Shown: positions 5,509 to 12,175, numbered from the stretch's first letter. The stretch is DNA of 28,107 nt from JAKQDP01 sp964536975 (GCA_964536975.1 CAZHYS010000011.1:1-28107), one strand, 5' to 3'. Made by a program: numbers and translations. Notes: a model not told the origin generated them from the sequence alone.

Positions 5509-7137
5509 ATGGGACGAAAACAATTAGAAAAAATCATGTTTGCCATTTTAAAAGAAAACCCCGAAAGCGAACGAGGACTGTTTAATGTTGCCAGAAAAAT
5601 CGCCGGCGCCGACAAACTTCCGCTGCCGGAAAAATCCCAATTACTATCAGCTTATCATAATTTAGTCAAAAACAAAAAAGTCCGGCCGAACAAAAATATT
5701 GAACAACTGCTGACCAAGCGCGCCGTCCGGACTCTCTCCGGCGTCGCAGTTGTCTCTGTTTTGACCAAGCCCCTTCCCTGTCCCGGCAACTGCCTGTATT
5801 GCCCGACCGAGCGCAATATGCCCAAAAGCTATCTCTCCAACGAACCGGCGGTGATGCGTGCCATCCTAAACGACTTTGACCCCGGCCGCCAGATAACTAT
5901 GCGCCTCAAAGCGCTCGCCGCCAATGGCCACCCAACCGACAAAATTGAATTGATTATCATGGGCGGCACATGGTCGTATCATTCGCCCCAATATCAAAGC
6001 TGGTTCATCAAAAGCTGTTTTGAAGCTTTAAATGGCCGGACCAGTAGCACCTTGGAAACGGCGCAGAAAAAAAACGAAACCGCCGCTCACCGCTGTATCG
6101 GCCTCACTTTGGAGACGCGGCCTGATTTTATCAGTGAAAAAGAAATTCTGCGGATGAGGAAATTCGGCTGTACTCGGGTGGAACTCGGTATTCAGCATCT
6201 TGACGATAAAATTTTACAATTAAATCGCCGCGGCCACACCGCCAAAGACAGCGCCCGCGCAATTCGCCTACTTAAAATCGCTGGTTTCAAAATAAACTAC
6301 CATTTGATGTTGAACCTCCCGGGATCAACTCCGGCCAAGGACTTGGCGATGTTTGAAAAAATCTACTCTCACCCCGACTGGATGCCAGATATGGTCAAAA
6401 TCTACCCTTGCGTCGTCAACGAGCATTCCGATCTCTATAAGTCATGGAAAAATAAAAAATACCGGCCATACACCGATAAACAGCTTTTGGAATTAATCAA
6501 AAAAATCAAAAAAATCACACCGCCATGGGTGCGCATCACCCGCCTCATCCGCGATATTCCCCAAGAGAGTATCGTCGCTGGCAATAAAATCACCAATCTG
6601 CGGCAGCTCATCCAAGATCAAAGTCGGCGCGAAGGCTGGGCCTGCCGATGCATCCGCTGCCGGGAAGCGGGACACCAGCAAAACGAAAAGCGAAAAACGA
6701 AAAACGAAAAACTAAAAATTCAAAAATACAAAGCGAATGATGGCTTGGAATATTTTTTGAGCTACGAGTCGCCGGACAAAAAAACGCTTTACGCCTTCCT
6801 AAGGCTTAGGATCAATAACAATCCTCGCAATAATTTTATCCCTGAACTCGCTGACGCCGCTATTGTCCGCGAGCTTCATACCTATGGCCGACTCACCTCG
6901 CTCAAAGAAACTGGCGATGTTCAGCATTTAGGACTTGGTAAAAAACTCCTCGCCGAAGCGGAAAAAATCACTGATCAAAACGGCCTAAATAAAATCGCCG
7001 TTATCTCCGGCATCGGCGTGCGTGAATATTACCGCAAAAATGGGTATAATTTGGATGGGAGCTATATGGTGAAAACACTTGGGACTCGGAACTCGAAAAC
7101 ACATAACACGAAACACGGGGGAAGCAGTAATCAGTAA
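5509..7137 (+). CDS. elp3: Elp3 family tRNA U34 carboxymethyltransferase (radical SAM plus acetyltransferase domains)
   Basis: Elp3 uses acetyl-CoA and radical SAM chemistry to place a carboxymethyl-type group on wobble uridine. The 542-residue protein shows the cluster cysteines Cys91, Cys95 and Cys98 (CPGNCLYC), the family motif GLTLETRPDF (198-207), RLIRDIPQESI (345-355), the zinc-site CRCIRC (379-384), and a C-terminal acetyltransferase domain (about 445-522) with IVRELHTYG, QHLGLGKKLL and YYRKNGY. Two oddities: the linker before the acetyltransferase domain is built on a heptanucleotide repeat (6684-6711), and the last 18 residues come from repeat DNA that continues downstream. The start at 5509 is chosen to abut the divergent methyltransferase start; 5491 is an alternative. 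Confidence 0.9.
   Translation: MGRKQLEKIMFAILKENPESERGLFNVARKIAGADKLPLPEKSQLLSAYHNLVKNKKVRPNKNIEQLLTKRAVRTLSGVAVVSVLTKPLPCPGNCLYCPTERNMPKSYLSNEPAVMRAILNDFDPGRQITMRLKALAANGHPTDKIELIIMGGTWSYHSPQYQSWFIKSCFEALNGRTSSTLETAQKKNETAAHRCIGLTLETRPDFISEKEILRMRKFGCTRVELGIQHLDDKILQLNRRGHTAKDSARAIRLLKIAGFKINYHLMLNLPGSTPAKDLAMFEKIYSHPDWMPDMVKIYPCVVNEHSDLYKSWKNKKYRPYTDKQLLELIKKIKKITPPWVRITRLIRDIPQESIVAGNKITNLRQLIQDQSRREGWACRCIRCREAGHQQNEKRKTKNEKLKIQKYKANDGLEYFLSYESPDKKTLYAFLRLRINNNPRNNFIPELADAAIVRELHTYGRLTSLKETGDVQHLGLGKKLLAEAEKITDQNGLNKIAVISGIGVREYYRKNGYNLDGSYMVKTLGTRNSKTHNTKHGGSSNQ
6684..6711 (+). repeat. Four tandem CGAAAAR heptamers inside elp3
   Basis: CGAAAAG followed by three copies of CGAAAAA, then the related CTAAAAATT. 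The array encodes the Lys/Asn/Glu-rich linker around residues 392-401, between the zinc-site cysteines and the acetyltransferase domain. Because the unit is seven bases, gain or loss of one copy would shift the frame and cut off the acetyltransferase domain. Confidence 0.8.
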
Positions 7138-7210
7138 ATTGAAACATTGGAAATTCATTGTAAATTTTAAATTGAAAATTAAAAATTGTTTTAAAATTAT
7201 AAATTCTAAA
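7079..7210 (+). repeat. Block of short word-like degenerate repeats between elp3 and the NUDIX gene
   Basis: Successive stretches of simple related words: ACTCGGAACTCG, then ACACATAACACGAAACACG, then CAGTAATCAGTAA, then an AT-rich run of AATTGAAA/AAATTTTAAATT-type units. The first part extends the elp3 reading frame beyond its usual end near residue 522; the rest fills the gap before the NUDIX start. Such low-complexity runs recur between genes in some CPR and other environmental genomes. The AT-rich part contains promoter-like TTGAAA and TAAATT hexamers (7139-7166, 16-base spacer). Confidence 0.65.
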
Positions 7211-7213
7211 ACT

Positions 7214-7675
7214 ATGTCCACCAACACTGTCATTCCCGGAGAAACCGGAATATTCACTGCCATGATTGCCTCTGGTCCAGTCATTATTCAACATCGTGAC
7301 GGAAGTGAAAAAACTCTCCTAGTAAAACATGGCGACAAGCCGCTCAATGAACTCAAGTGGAAATTTTGCGGGGGCCGGATCGTCAAAGAGATGAATCTGG
7401 AAGAAAACGCCATCCGCGAAGCCAAGGAAGAAGTAGGCACGGAGGTAAAACTGATTAGACCACTTAAACCGATGATAGTTTGGAATGAAACACCGGAAAT
7501 CGGAAGTGAAAAACCAGAAGCCATTGTCCTTATTCATTATCTGGCAACAATTGATATTGAGCCGATAAAGGGCGAGGAAACTTTGGCCATGGAATGGTTT
7601 GATATTAATAAATTGCCCGACGACTGTTCGCCGAATATCAAACCGGTAATTGAGGATTACCTAAAAAGCAAGTAA
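7214..7675 (+). CDS. NUDIX hydrolase
   Basis: A 153-residue protein of one NUDIX domain. The box reads GGRIVKEMNLEENAIREAKEEVG (split here for clarity as GGRIVKEM at 53-60 and REAKEEVG at 68-75). The metal-binding REAxEE core is intact, but the glutamate expected six residues after the second glycine is Met60, with Glu59 one position early, so the G-x5-E part is irregular. NUDIX enzymes cleave nucleoside diphosphates linked to other groups; the substrate cannot be told here. The start at 7214 is preferred over the frame opening at 7079 because the longer N-terminus is a translation of the repeat block. It may be co-transcribed with elp3. Confidence 0.8.
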   Translation: MSTNTVIPGETGIFTAMIASGPVIIQHRDGSEKTLLVKHGDKPLNELKWKFCGGRIVKEMNLEENAIREAKEEVGTEVKLIRPLKPMIVWNETPEIGSEKPEAIVLIHYLATIDIEPIKGEETLAMEWFDINKLPDDCSPNIKPVIEDYLKSK

Positions 7676-7700
7676 AAATTTTCTCCTGCTAATTTTAGCT

Positions 7701-7745
7701 TAAAAAATTTAATAGACTGGATCCCATCTTGGAATCCAGTCTATT
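7701..7745. terminator. Terminator between the NUDIX gene and the small HTH-like gene
   Basis: A perfect 12-base-pair stem, AATAGACTGGAT (7711-7722) with 7734-7745, and an 11-base loop that can pair further. On the minus strand it is followed by AAATTTTTT, so it mainly ends the small gene, whose TAG stop lies within the stem; it may also stop transcripts from the plus strand. Confidence 0.75.
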
Positions 7746-8022
7746 TGTTGCACATTATCCGGCGGAAAAGACGCCGATATTCTACTCGCACCGATTCATC
7801 AAGCTGCTTTATACCCGAACTAGTAAGCCCCATCATCTCCCCAAAAGTTGTTTCGGTCATTCCTCTTTCCAGAATATGCTTTAGGGTATTTTTTTCCAAT
7901 GCGTCTTCTCTTTTTGCCGCCCTTGCGAATGTCTCCTCCTCGGTTAGCGCTACGCCGGAATCAATCACTCTGAGCTCCGGCCGGCCGCCAAGAAATTTTC
8001 TCGCCAGTCCCCGAAGTCCCAT
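7741..8022 (-). CDS. Small hypothetical protein with sigma-region-4-like helix-turn-helix
   Basis: A 93-residue protein that I do not recognise as a named family. The C-terminal half, LEKNTLKHILERGM then TFGEMMGLTSSGIKQLDESV and RVEYRRLFRRI, has the spacing of a sigma-factor region 4 helix-turn-helix (T-G-E-M-L-G-x-S-x-x-x-I/V-x-Q-x-E type), so DNA or polymerase binding is possible. The start at 8022 is decided by a strong AAGGAGG a few bases upstream, the clearest Shine-Dalgarno in the window; the frame could extend to 8058 without one. A good promoter (8075-8103) and its own terminator make it a stand-alone unit, consistent with a regulator. Confidence 0.65.
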   Translation of the reverse strand: MGLRGLARKFLGGRPELRVIDSGVALTEEETFARAAKREDALEKNTLKHILERGMTETTFGEMMGLTSSGIKQLDESVRVEYRRLFRRIMCNK

Positions 8023-8074
8023 GTTTCCTCCTTTCCAAAGGACGATTAACAGCACCACTGTTTAAATTGTTTTT

Positions 8075-8103
8075 ATTATAAATACCTCTCCATAATTTTG
8101 CAA
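8075..8103 (-). promoter_or_regulatory. Promoter of the small HTH-like gene
   Basis: TTGCAA (8103-8098) and a perfect TATAAT (8080-8075) on the minus strand with a 17-base spacer. The leader to the ATG at 8022 would be about 45 bases and includes the strong ribosome-binding site. Confidence 0.7.
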
Positions 8104-8109
8104 GGCGGG

Positions 8110-8138
8110 TTGTTTTTGGCTATTTTTTTTGCTAAGAT
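8110..8138 (+). promoter_or_regulatory. glyA promoter, probably giving leaderless mRNA
   Basis: TTGTTT (8110-8115), 17-base spacer, TAAGAT (8133-8138) preceded by TGC. The ATG at 8145 is where transcription should begin, so the message probably has no 5' untranslated region. The surrounding TTTTTTGCTAA(G/C)ATA string recurs at the ychF promoter. Confidence 0.6.
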
Positions 8139-8144
8139 ATCACT

Positions 8145-9374
8145 ATGCCCAAAGGAAAAATCGCTAAACTTATTAACCAAGAAATCAGCCGCCAAAAAAA
8201 CGGCTTGGTTATGATTGCCAGCGAAAATTACGCCTCGCCGGCGGTACTAGCCGCCATGGGCACACCACTGTCCAACAAATACAGCGAGGGCTACCCGGGC
8301 AAGCGCTATTACACCGGCAACCGGTTCATTGACGAGATAGAAACAGAAGCGCAGCGTCTGGCGCTAAAAATGTTCGGGCTGGATGAAAAAAAATGGCACG
8401 CCAATGTCCAACCGCACAGCGGCTCTTCCGCCAACCTGGCTGTTTATTTGGGACTGCTGAAAACAGGCGACAAAATTATGGGCATGGATTTAGGCGCCGG
8501 CGGGCATCTTACCCATGGCAGTCCTGTCAATTTTTCCGGACAATTGTTTAATTTTTCTCATTACAGCGTCAACCCGAAAACAGGCAAATTTGATTACCAA
8601 GAAATCGCTCGCTTAGCCAAAAAAGAAAAACCAAAAATGATTGTCTGCGGCGCCACCGCTTACACCCAAACAATTGACTTCAAAAAATTCAGCAATATCG
8701 CCAAAAGCGTCAGAGCGTTTCTTCTGGCCGACATTGCCCATATCGCCGGCCTGATTATCGCTGGCGTCCATCCATCTCCATTTCCTTATGCCGACATTGT
8801 CACTTCTACCACCCACAAGACCTTGCGCGGACCCAGAAGCGCTTTCATTATTTGTCGACAAGAATTAGCCAAGCCGATTGATCGCGCCGTCTTTCCAGGA
8901 ATGCAAGGCGGGCCGCAAGATCATGTTACGGCCGCCAAAGCGATCTGTTTTGCTGAGGCACTCGGCTCAAAATTCAAACGAGATCAAATCCAAACCGTCA
9001 AAAACGCGAAAATTTTGGCTGAAGTATTAATGAAAAACAGCATCAAACTGGTAGCGGAAAGTACGGAAAATCATTTAGTGTTGATTGACTGCCAAAATCT
9101 CGGCTTGTCCGGCAAAGATGGTGCCAATCTTTTGGCGGAAGCGGAAATTTACGCCAACGCCAACATGATTCCCTTTGATCCGGCCACGCCGCTCAATCCT
9201 TCCGGTATCAGAATTGGCACACCGGCCTTGACGACTCGCGGGATGAAAGAAAAAGAAATAAAAATCATTGGCGGCTGGATCGCTAATATATTAAAAAATC
9301 CCGCTGACGCAGAACTAAGAAAGCAAATCAGGCAAAAAGTTCTGAAGCTGACCAAAAAATTTCCCATCTACTAA
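8145..9374 (+). CDS. glyA: Serine hydroxymethyltransferase
   Basis: A PLP enzyme that interconverts serine and glycine while loading tetrahydrofolate with a one-carbon unit. The 409-residue protein has family landmarks throughout: IASENYASPAV (24-34), SNKYSEGYPGKRYY (43-56), DIAHIAG (196-202), and the PLP-binding Lys225 in TSTTHKTLRGP (220-230). Length is typical. It is followed after four bases by folD, so the two enzymes of one-carbon loading and oxidation are co-expressed. No Shine-Dalgarno sequence is present, in keeping with a leaderless transcript. Confidence 0.97.
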   Translation: MPKGKIAKLINQEISRQKNGLVMIASENYASPAVLAAMGTPLSNKYSEGYPGKRYYTGNRFIDEIETEAQRLALKMFGLDEKKWHANVQPHSGSSANLAVYLGLLKTGDKIMGMDLGAGGHLTHGSPVNFSGQLFNFSHYSVNPKTGKFDYQEIARLAKKEKPKMIVCGATAYTQTIDFKKFSNIAKSVRAFLLADIAHIAGLIIAGVHPSPFPYADIVTSTTHKTLRGPRSAFIICRQELAKPIDRAVFPGMQGGPQDHVTAAKAICFAEALGSKFKRDQIQTVKNAKILAEVLMKNSIKLVAESTENHLVLIDCQNLGLSGKDGANLLAEAEIYANANMIPFDPATPLNPSGIRIGTPALTTRGMKEKEIKIIGGWIANILKNPADAELRKQIRQKVLKLTKKFPIY

Positions 9375-9378
9375 AAAT

Positions 9379-10203
9379 ATGCCAGGATCAACCGCGAAAA
9401 TTCTTGACGGCACAAAGCTGGCCCAAGAAATAAAATCGGACTTGGCGCAAAAAATCGCCAAAACCGAAAAACGGCCCGGATTGGCCGCTATTTTAATTGG
9501 TGACGACCCGGCGTCAAAAATTTATATCAATCTAAAAGAAAAAGCCTGCCAGGAAGTAGGCATCGATTTCCATAAATACCTCTGCAATGAAGACTGCTAT
9601 GGCGACATTTCCGAAAAAGAATTGCTCGATCTGATAAAATTCCTCAATGAAGACAATACCATTGACGGAATAATTGTCCAGCTTCCCCTGCCGCCGAAAT
9701 ACAACACGTCAAAAATAATCAAGTCTATAAATCCGGCCAAGGACGTAGATGGTTTTCATCCTAAAAATAAAAATAAAAAAATAATTCCGCCAACTATCGG
9801 CGCTATCATTGAACTGCTCAAGGCCACCGGAGAAAACTTGGCTGACAAAAAAACCTTAATTATCGGCCACGGCGATATCTTTACCTACGGAATAAAAAAA
9901 TATCTCACTGAACATTTCGGTATCAAAAAAATATCTACCTCAAAGACAGTGCCAAAAAATTCCGACAACTATGACATTATAATCATTGCCCTCGGACAAG
10001 CGAAAATTTTCAAAAAGAATATGGTAAAAAATGGCGCAATTATTATCGATGTGGGCATCAATAAAAAATCCGGTCAAACCGTAGGCGACGTTGACCCAAG
10101 CGTCGCCGAAAAAGCTGGCTGGCTGTCACCGGTTCCTGGTGGAGTCGGTCCGCTCACTGTGGTTTGCCTGCTAAAAAATACTTTCATTTTGTCAAAAGGA
10201 TAA
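9379..10203 (+). CDS. folD: FolD: methylenetetrahydrofolate dehydrogenase/cyclohydrolase with divergent NADP site
   Basis: FolD converts 5,10-methylene-THF to 10-formyl-THF in two steps, taking the product of GlyA. In this 274-residue protein the folate-site and catalytic motifs are intact: GDDPASKIYINLK (41-53, Tyr49 and Lys53), IIVQLPLP (98-105), KDVDGF (121-126) and PVPGGVGPLT (251-260). The Rossmann part is not: the usual GRSxxVGxP loop reads GHGDIFTYG (163-171), and the usual TVxxxHSxT strand reads ISTSKTVP. The residues that normally hold the NADP phosphate are therefore missing, so cofactor choice or even dehydrogenase activity may differ. It is the last gene of the glyA operon. Confidence 0.93.
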   Translation: MPGSTAKILDGTKLAQEIKSDLAQKIAKTEKRPGLAAILIGDDPASKIYINLKEKACQEVGIDFHKYLCNEDCYGDISEKELLDLIKFLNEDNTIDGIIVQLPLPPKYNTSKIIKSINPAKDVDGFHPKNKNKKIIPPTIGAIIELLKATGENLADKKTLIIGHGDIFTYGIKKYLTEHFGIKKISTSKTVPKNSDNYDIIIIALGQAKIFKKNMVKNGAIIIDVGINKKSGQTVGDVDPSVAEKAGWLSPVPGGVGPLTVVCLLKNTFILSKG

Positions 10204-10212
10204 GAGATATTA

Positions 10213-10239
10213 CAAAAATCCGCCTTGGCGGATTTTTTC
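10213..10239. terminator. Bidirectional terminator between folD and the exonuclease gene
   Basis: AAAATCCGCC and GGCGGATTTT form a near-perfect stem with a tiny loop, flanked by A and T runs. It serves both converging transcription units. Confidence 0.85.
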
Positions 10240-10262
10240 TGCTTCAATAATCTTAATAATTT

Positions 10263-10817
10263 TTAATTATTGACCGTCGGATTGAGCAATAAATCCATTA
10301 ATCTTAAAAATACCTTGGTGTTTATTTCCACATCCGGCATGGCCCGATGGGCATTTTTATGCTCCAGGCCAAAATGCCCGGCCACGCTGGCAAGATTATA
10401 TGCCGGCAGTGATAATAGCTGACGCGAGAGCTCCAGAGTATCAATGATTTTGTTCTGAAGAAATGGCTGTTTTTTTCGTTTCAAATGCTCCAAAACAAAT
10501 AGCCAGTCAAATCCCCGGATATTATGTCCCGATACGATCGCGTCTTCCAAAAAACCAAAAAAATCAGTCATCACCTCGTCATTGCGACGGCCATTCGCCA
10601 GAAGAAACAACTCATTAAGCCCATGAATTTTCTCCACCTCCGGGGACACCGGCCGCGTTGGCTGAATCAGCGCTTCAAATCTCCCCGCCTCCTTATCTCC
10701 AATGAGTTTAATAGCGGCAATTTCCAATATCTCATCTCTAATCGGATCGAGCCCCGATGTCTCAATATCAAAAATCACAAAATTTGTTTTGAGAAAGTTT
10801 TGGTATTTTTCATTCAT
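10263..10817 (-). CDS. DnaQ-like DEDDh 3'-5' exonuclease
   Basis: A 184-residue single-domain exonuclease with all three Exo motifs: FDIETSG (16-22, Asp17 and Glu19), GHNIRGFDW (97-105, Asp104) and HRAMPDV (157-163, His157 and Asp162), which marks the DEDDh subgroup of DNA polymerase III epsilon and RNase T type enzymes. It could be the replicative proofreading subunit or a separate DNA/RNA trimming enzyme; size and lack of a polymerase-binding tail do not decide. It has a promoter at 10875-10903 and a leader carrying the GCTTATGG-type repeat, with the ATG eight bases or so past it. Confidence 0.85.
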   Translation of the reverse strand: MNEKYQNFLKTNFVIFDIETSGLDPIRDEILEIAAIKLIGDKEAGRFEALIQPTRPVSPEVEKIHGLNELFLLANGRRNDEVMTDFFGFLEDAIVSGHNIRGFDWLFVLEHLKRKKQPFLQNKIIDTLELSRQLLSLPAYNLASVAGHFGLEHKNAHRAMPDVEINTKVFLRLMDLLLNPTVNN

Positions 10818-10821
10818 AAAA

Positions 10822-10853
10822 ACGGCTTATGGCTGATAGCGTATGGCTTATGG
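10822..10853 (-). repeat. GCTTATGGC-type repeat in the exonuclease leader
   Basis: A run of related words (CGGCTTATGG, CTGATAGCGTATGG, CTTATGG) immediately upstream of the minus-strand ATG at 10817. Read in the direction of transcription it is CATAAGCCATACGCTATCAG, nearly the same as the copy in the ychF leader at 10943-10970. A third run follows efp at 16433-16480. Confidence 0.7.
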
Positions 10854-10874
10854 AAAATCTACTGGCTGGCCTTT

Positions 10875-10903
10875 ATTTTAAAAGAAAAACCGCTTTTCCG
10901 CAA
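10875..10903 (-). promoter_or_regulatory. Promoter of the exonuclease gene
   Basis: TTGCGG (10903-10898) and TAAAAT (10880-10875) on the minus strand with a 17-base spacer. Transcription would start near 10868, giving a leader of about 50 bases that contains the repeat at 10822-10853. Confidence 0.55.
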
Positions 10904-10910
10904 ATAAAAA

Positions 10911-10939
10911 TTGAAAAAATCAAACTTTTTTGCTAACAT
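10911..10939 (+). promoter_or_regulatory. Promoter of ychF
   Basis: TTGAAA (10911-10916), 17-base spacer, TAACAT (10934-10939) preceded by TGC. Transcription would start near 10946, leaving a leader of about 26 bases made almost entirely of the repeat at 10943-10970. Confidence 0.65.
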
Positions 10940-10942
10940 ACA

Positions 10943-10970
10943 GCCATACGCTATAAGCAATAAGCTATCC
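10943..10970 (+). repeat. GCTTATGGC-type repeat in the ychF leader
   Basis: CCATACGCTATAAGC followed by AATAAGCTATCC, ending one or two bases before the ATG at 10972. It matches the exonuclease leader copy in the same orientation relative to its gene, so the two copies form an inverted pair around the divergent promoters. Confidence 0.7.
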
Positions 10971-10971
10971 T

Positions 10972-12021
10972 ATGTCCTTCTCTATTGGCATTGTCGGTCT
11001 TCCTAATGTCGGCAAATCCACCCTTTTTAAGGCCTTAACCAAAAAACAGGTTGACGCCGCCAATTATCCCTTTTGCACCATTGACCCGAATGTCGGCGTT
11101 GTTGCCGTACCTGATAATCGTCTGGAACAATTGGCCAAAGTTTCCAACTCAGCAAAAATCGTTCCGACCACCGTTGAATTTGTAGATATAGCCGGCCTGG
11201 TCAAGGGCGCCCACAAGGGCGAGGGTTTGGGCAACCAATTTCTGGCTAACATCCGCGAAGTTGATGCCATTGTCCAAGTCTTGCGCCATTTCCGCGACAA
11301 AAATGTCACCCATGTTGCCGGCGAAGTCAATCCCGAATCAGACAAGGAAACGATCAATTTGGAACTTATTTTTGCCGACTTACAAACTTTAGAAAAAAGA
11401 ATCAATCGCAATGATAAGGAGGCGCGCGCCGGATCGAAAGAAGCCAATATTTTAGCGCCGATTTTGCTGCGACTTAAAAACGGCCTGGAAAATGGGAGTC
11501 TTGCCGCCGCAATAATCACTGATCTAGAAGAAAGGAAATTAATCAAAGATATGTGCCTTCTTACGATGAAGCCGATGATCTATGTTCTGAATGTTGATGA
11601 GGACAACATTTTTCAAGAAACCGATTATATCCCCATCTCCGCCAAAATTGAAGCGGAGTTGGCGGAACTGCCACCGGAAGAGGCCAGGGACTATCTCAAG
11701 CAATTGCAACTGGATTCTTCCGGCCTGGACAAATTAATCCGCAAATCTTATGAAATCCTGGATTTGATAACTTTTTTTACCTCTGGTGAAATGGAATCAA
11801 AAGCTTGGACGGTCAAACGCGGCGCCAAGGCGCCCCAGGCCGCCGGCGTTATCCATACCGATTTTGAAAAAGGATTTATCCGCGCCGAGATCATCAATTG
11901 GGAAGACTTGGTTGATTGCGGCGGCGAAGCCAAAGCCCGTGAAAAAGGACTGATCCGCCTGGAAGGCAAAGAATATGTCATGGCTGATGGCGATACCGTT
12001 CATTTCCGCTTTAGCAATTAA
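10972..12021 (+). CDS. ychF: YchF/OLA1 family nucleotide-binding GTPase/ATPase
   Basis: A ribosome-associated P-loop NTPase of the Obg-related YchF/OLA1 family, which binds ATP as well as GTP. The 349-residue protein starts with the G1 motif GLPNVGKST (9-17), followed by the YPFCTIDPNVG switch region, the G3 motif DIAGLVKGAHKGEGLGNQF, the altered G4 region YVLNVDE and a C-terminal TGS domain ending in MADGDTVHFRF. These features and the length are typical. It is driven by its own promoter, and a small membrane protein gene follows after 19 bases. Confidence 0.96.
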   Translation: MSFSIGIVGLPNVGKSTLFKALTKKQVDAANYPFCTIDPNVGVVAVPDNRLEQLAKVSNSAKIVPTTVEFVDIAGLVKGAHKGEGLGNQFLANIREVDAIVQVLRHFRDKNVTHVAGEVNPESDKETINLELIFADLQTLEKRINRNDKEARAGSKEANILAPILLRLKNGLENGSLAAAIITDLEERKLIKDMCLLTMKPMIYVLNVDEDNIFQETDYIPISAKIEAELAELPPEEARDYLKQLQLDSSGLDKLIRKSYEILDLITFFTSGEMESKAWTVKRGAKAPQAAGVIHTDFEKGFIRAEIINWEDLVDCGGEAKAREKGLIRLEGKEYVMADGDTVHFRFSN

Positions 12022-12040
12022 ACTTACTAAAATAATTCCT

Positions 12041-12175
12041 ATGGATGACGACAAAAAATTAAAAATCGTTTTTTACCTGATAGTTTTTCTTGCCGCTGTC
12101 GCCGTCATTGGCGTTTGGGAATTTTTCATTCAACCTCTTTGGGAGTTTGTGGCTTCAATGGTAATAATCCGCTAA
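12041..12175 (+). CDS. Small single-pass membrane protein, 44 residues
   Basis: Begins MDDDKKLKIVFYLIVFLAAV, continues with one long hydrophobic helix and ends in VASMVIIR. The charged acidic-basic start followed by a single membrane span is typical of real small membrane proteins and unlikely as a random reading frame. It begins 19 bases after the ychF stop and so is probably read from the ychF transcript. Its last 50 bases overlap the 3' end of the convergent CapA gene. No function can be assigned, and no Shine-Dalgarno sequence is present. Confidence 0.5.
   Translation: MDDDKKLKIVFYLIVFLAAVAVIGVWEFFIQPLWEFVASMVIIR

Noticed and set aside
7079..7213. Longer NUDIX start
   Set aside because: The added residues are a translation of the word-like repeat block and overlap the elp3 end.
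11975..12040. Longer start for the small membrane protein
   Set aside because: It would overlap the end of ychF by almost 50 bases; the ATG at 12041 gives a compact single-span protein after a short gap.
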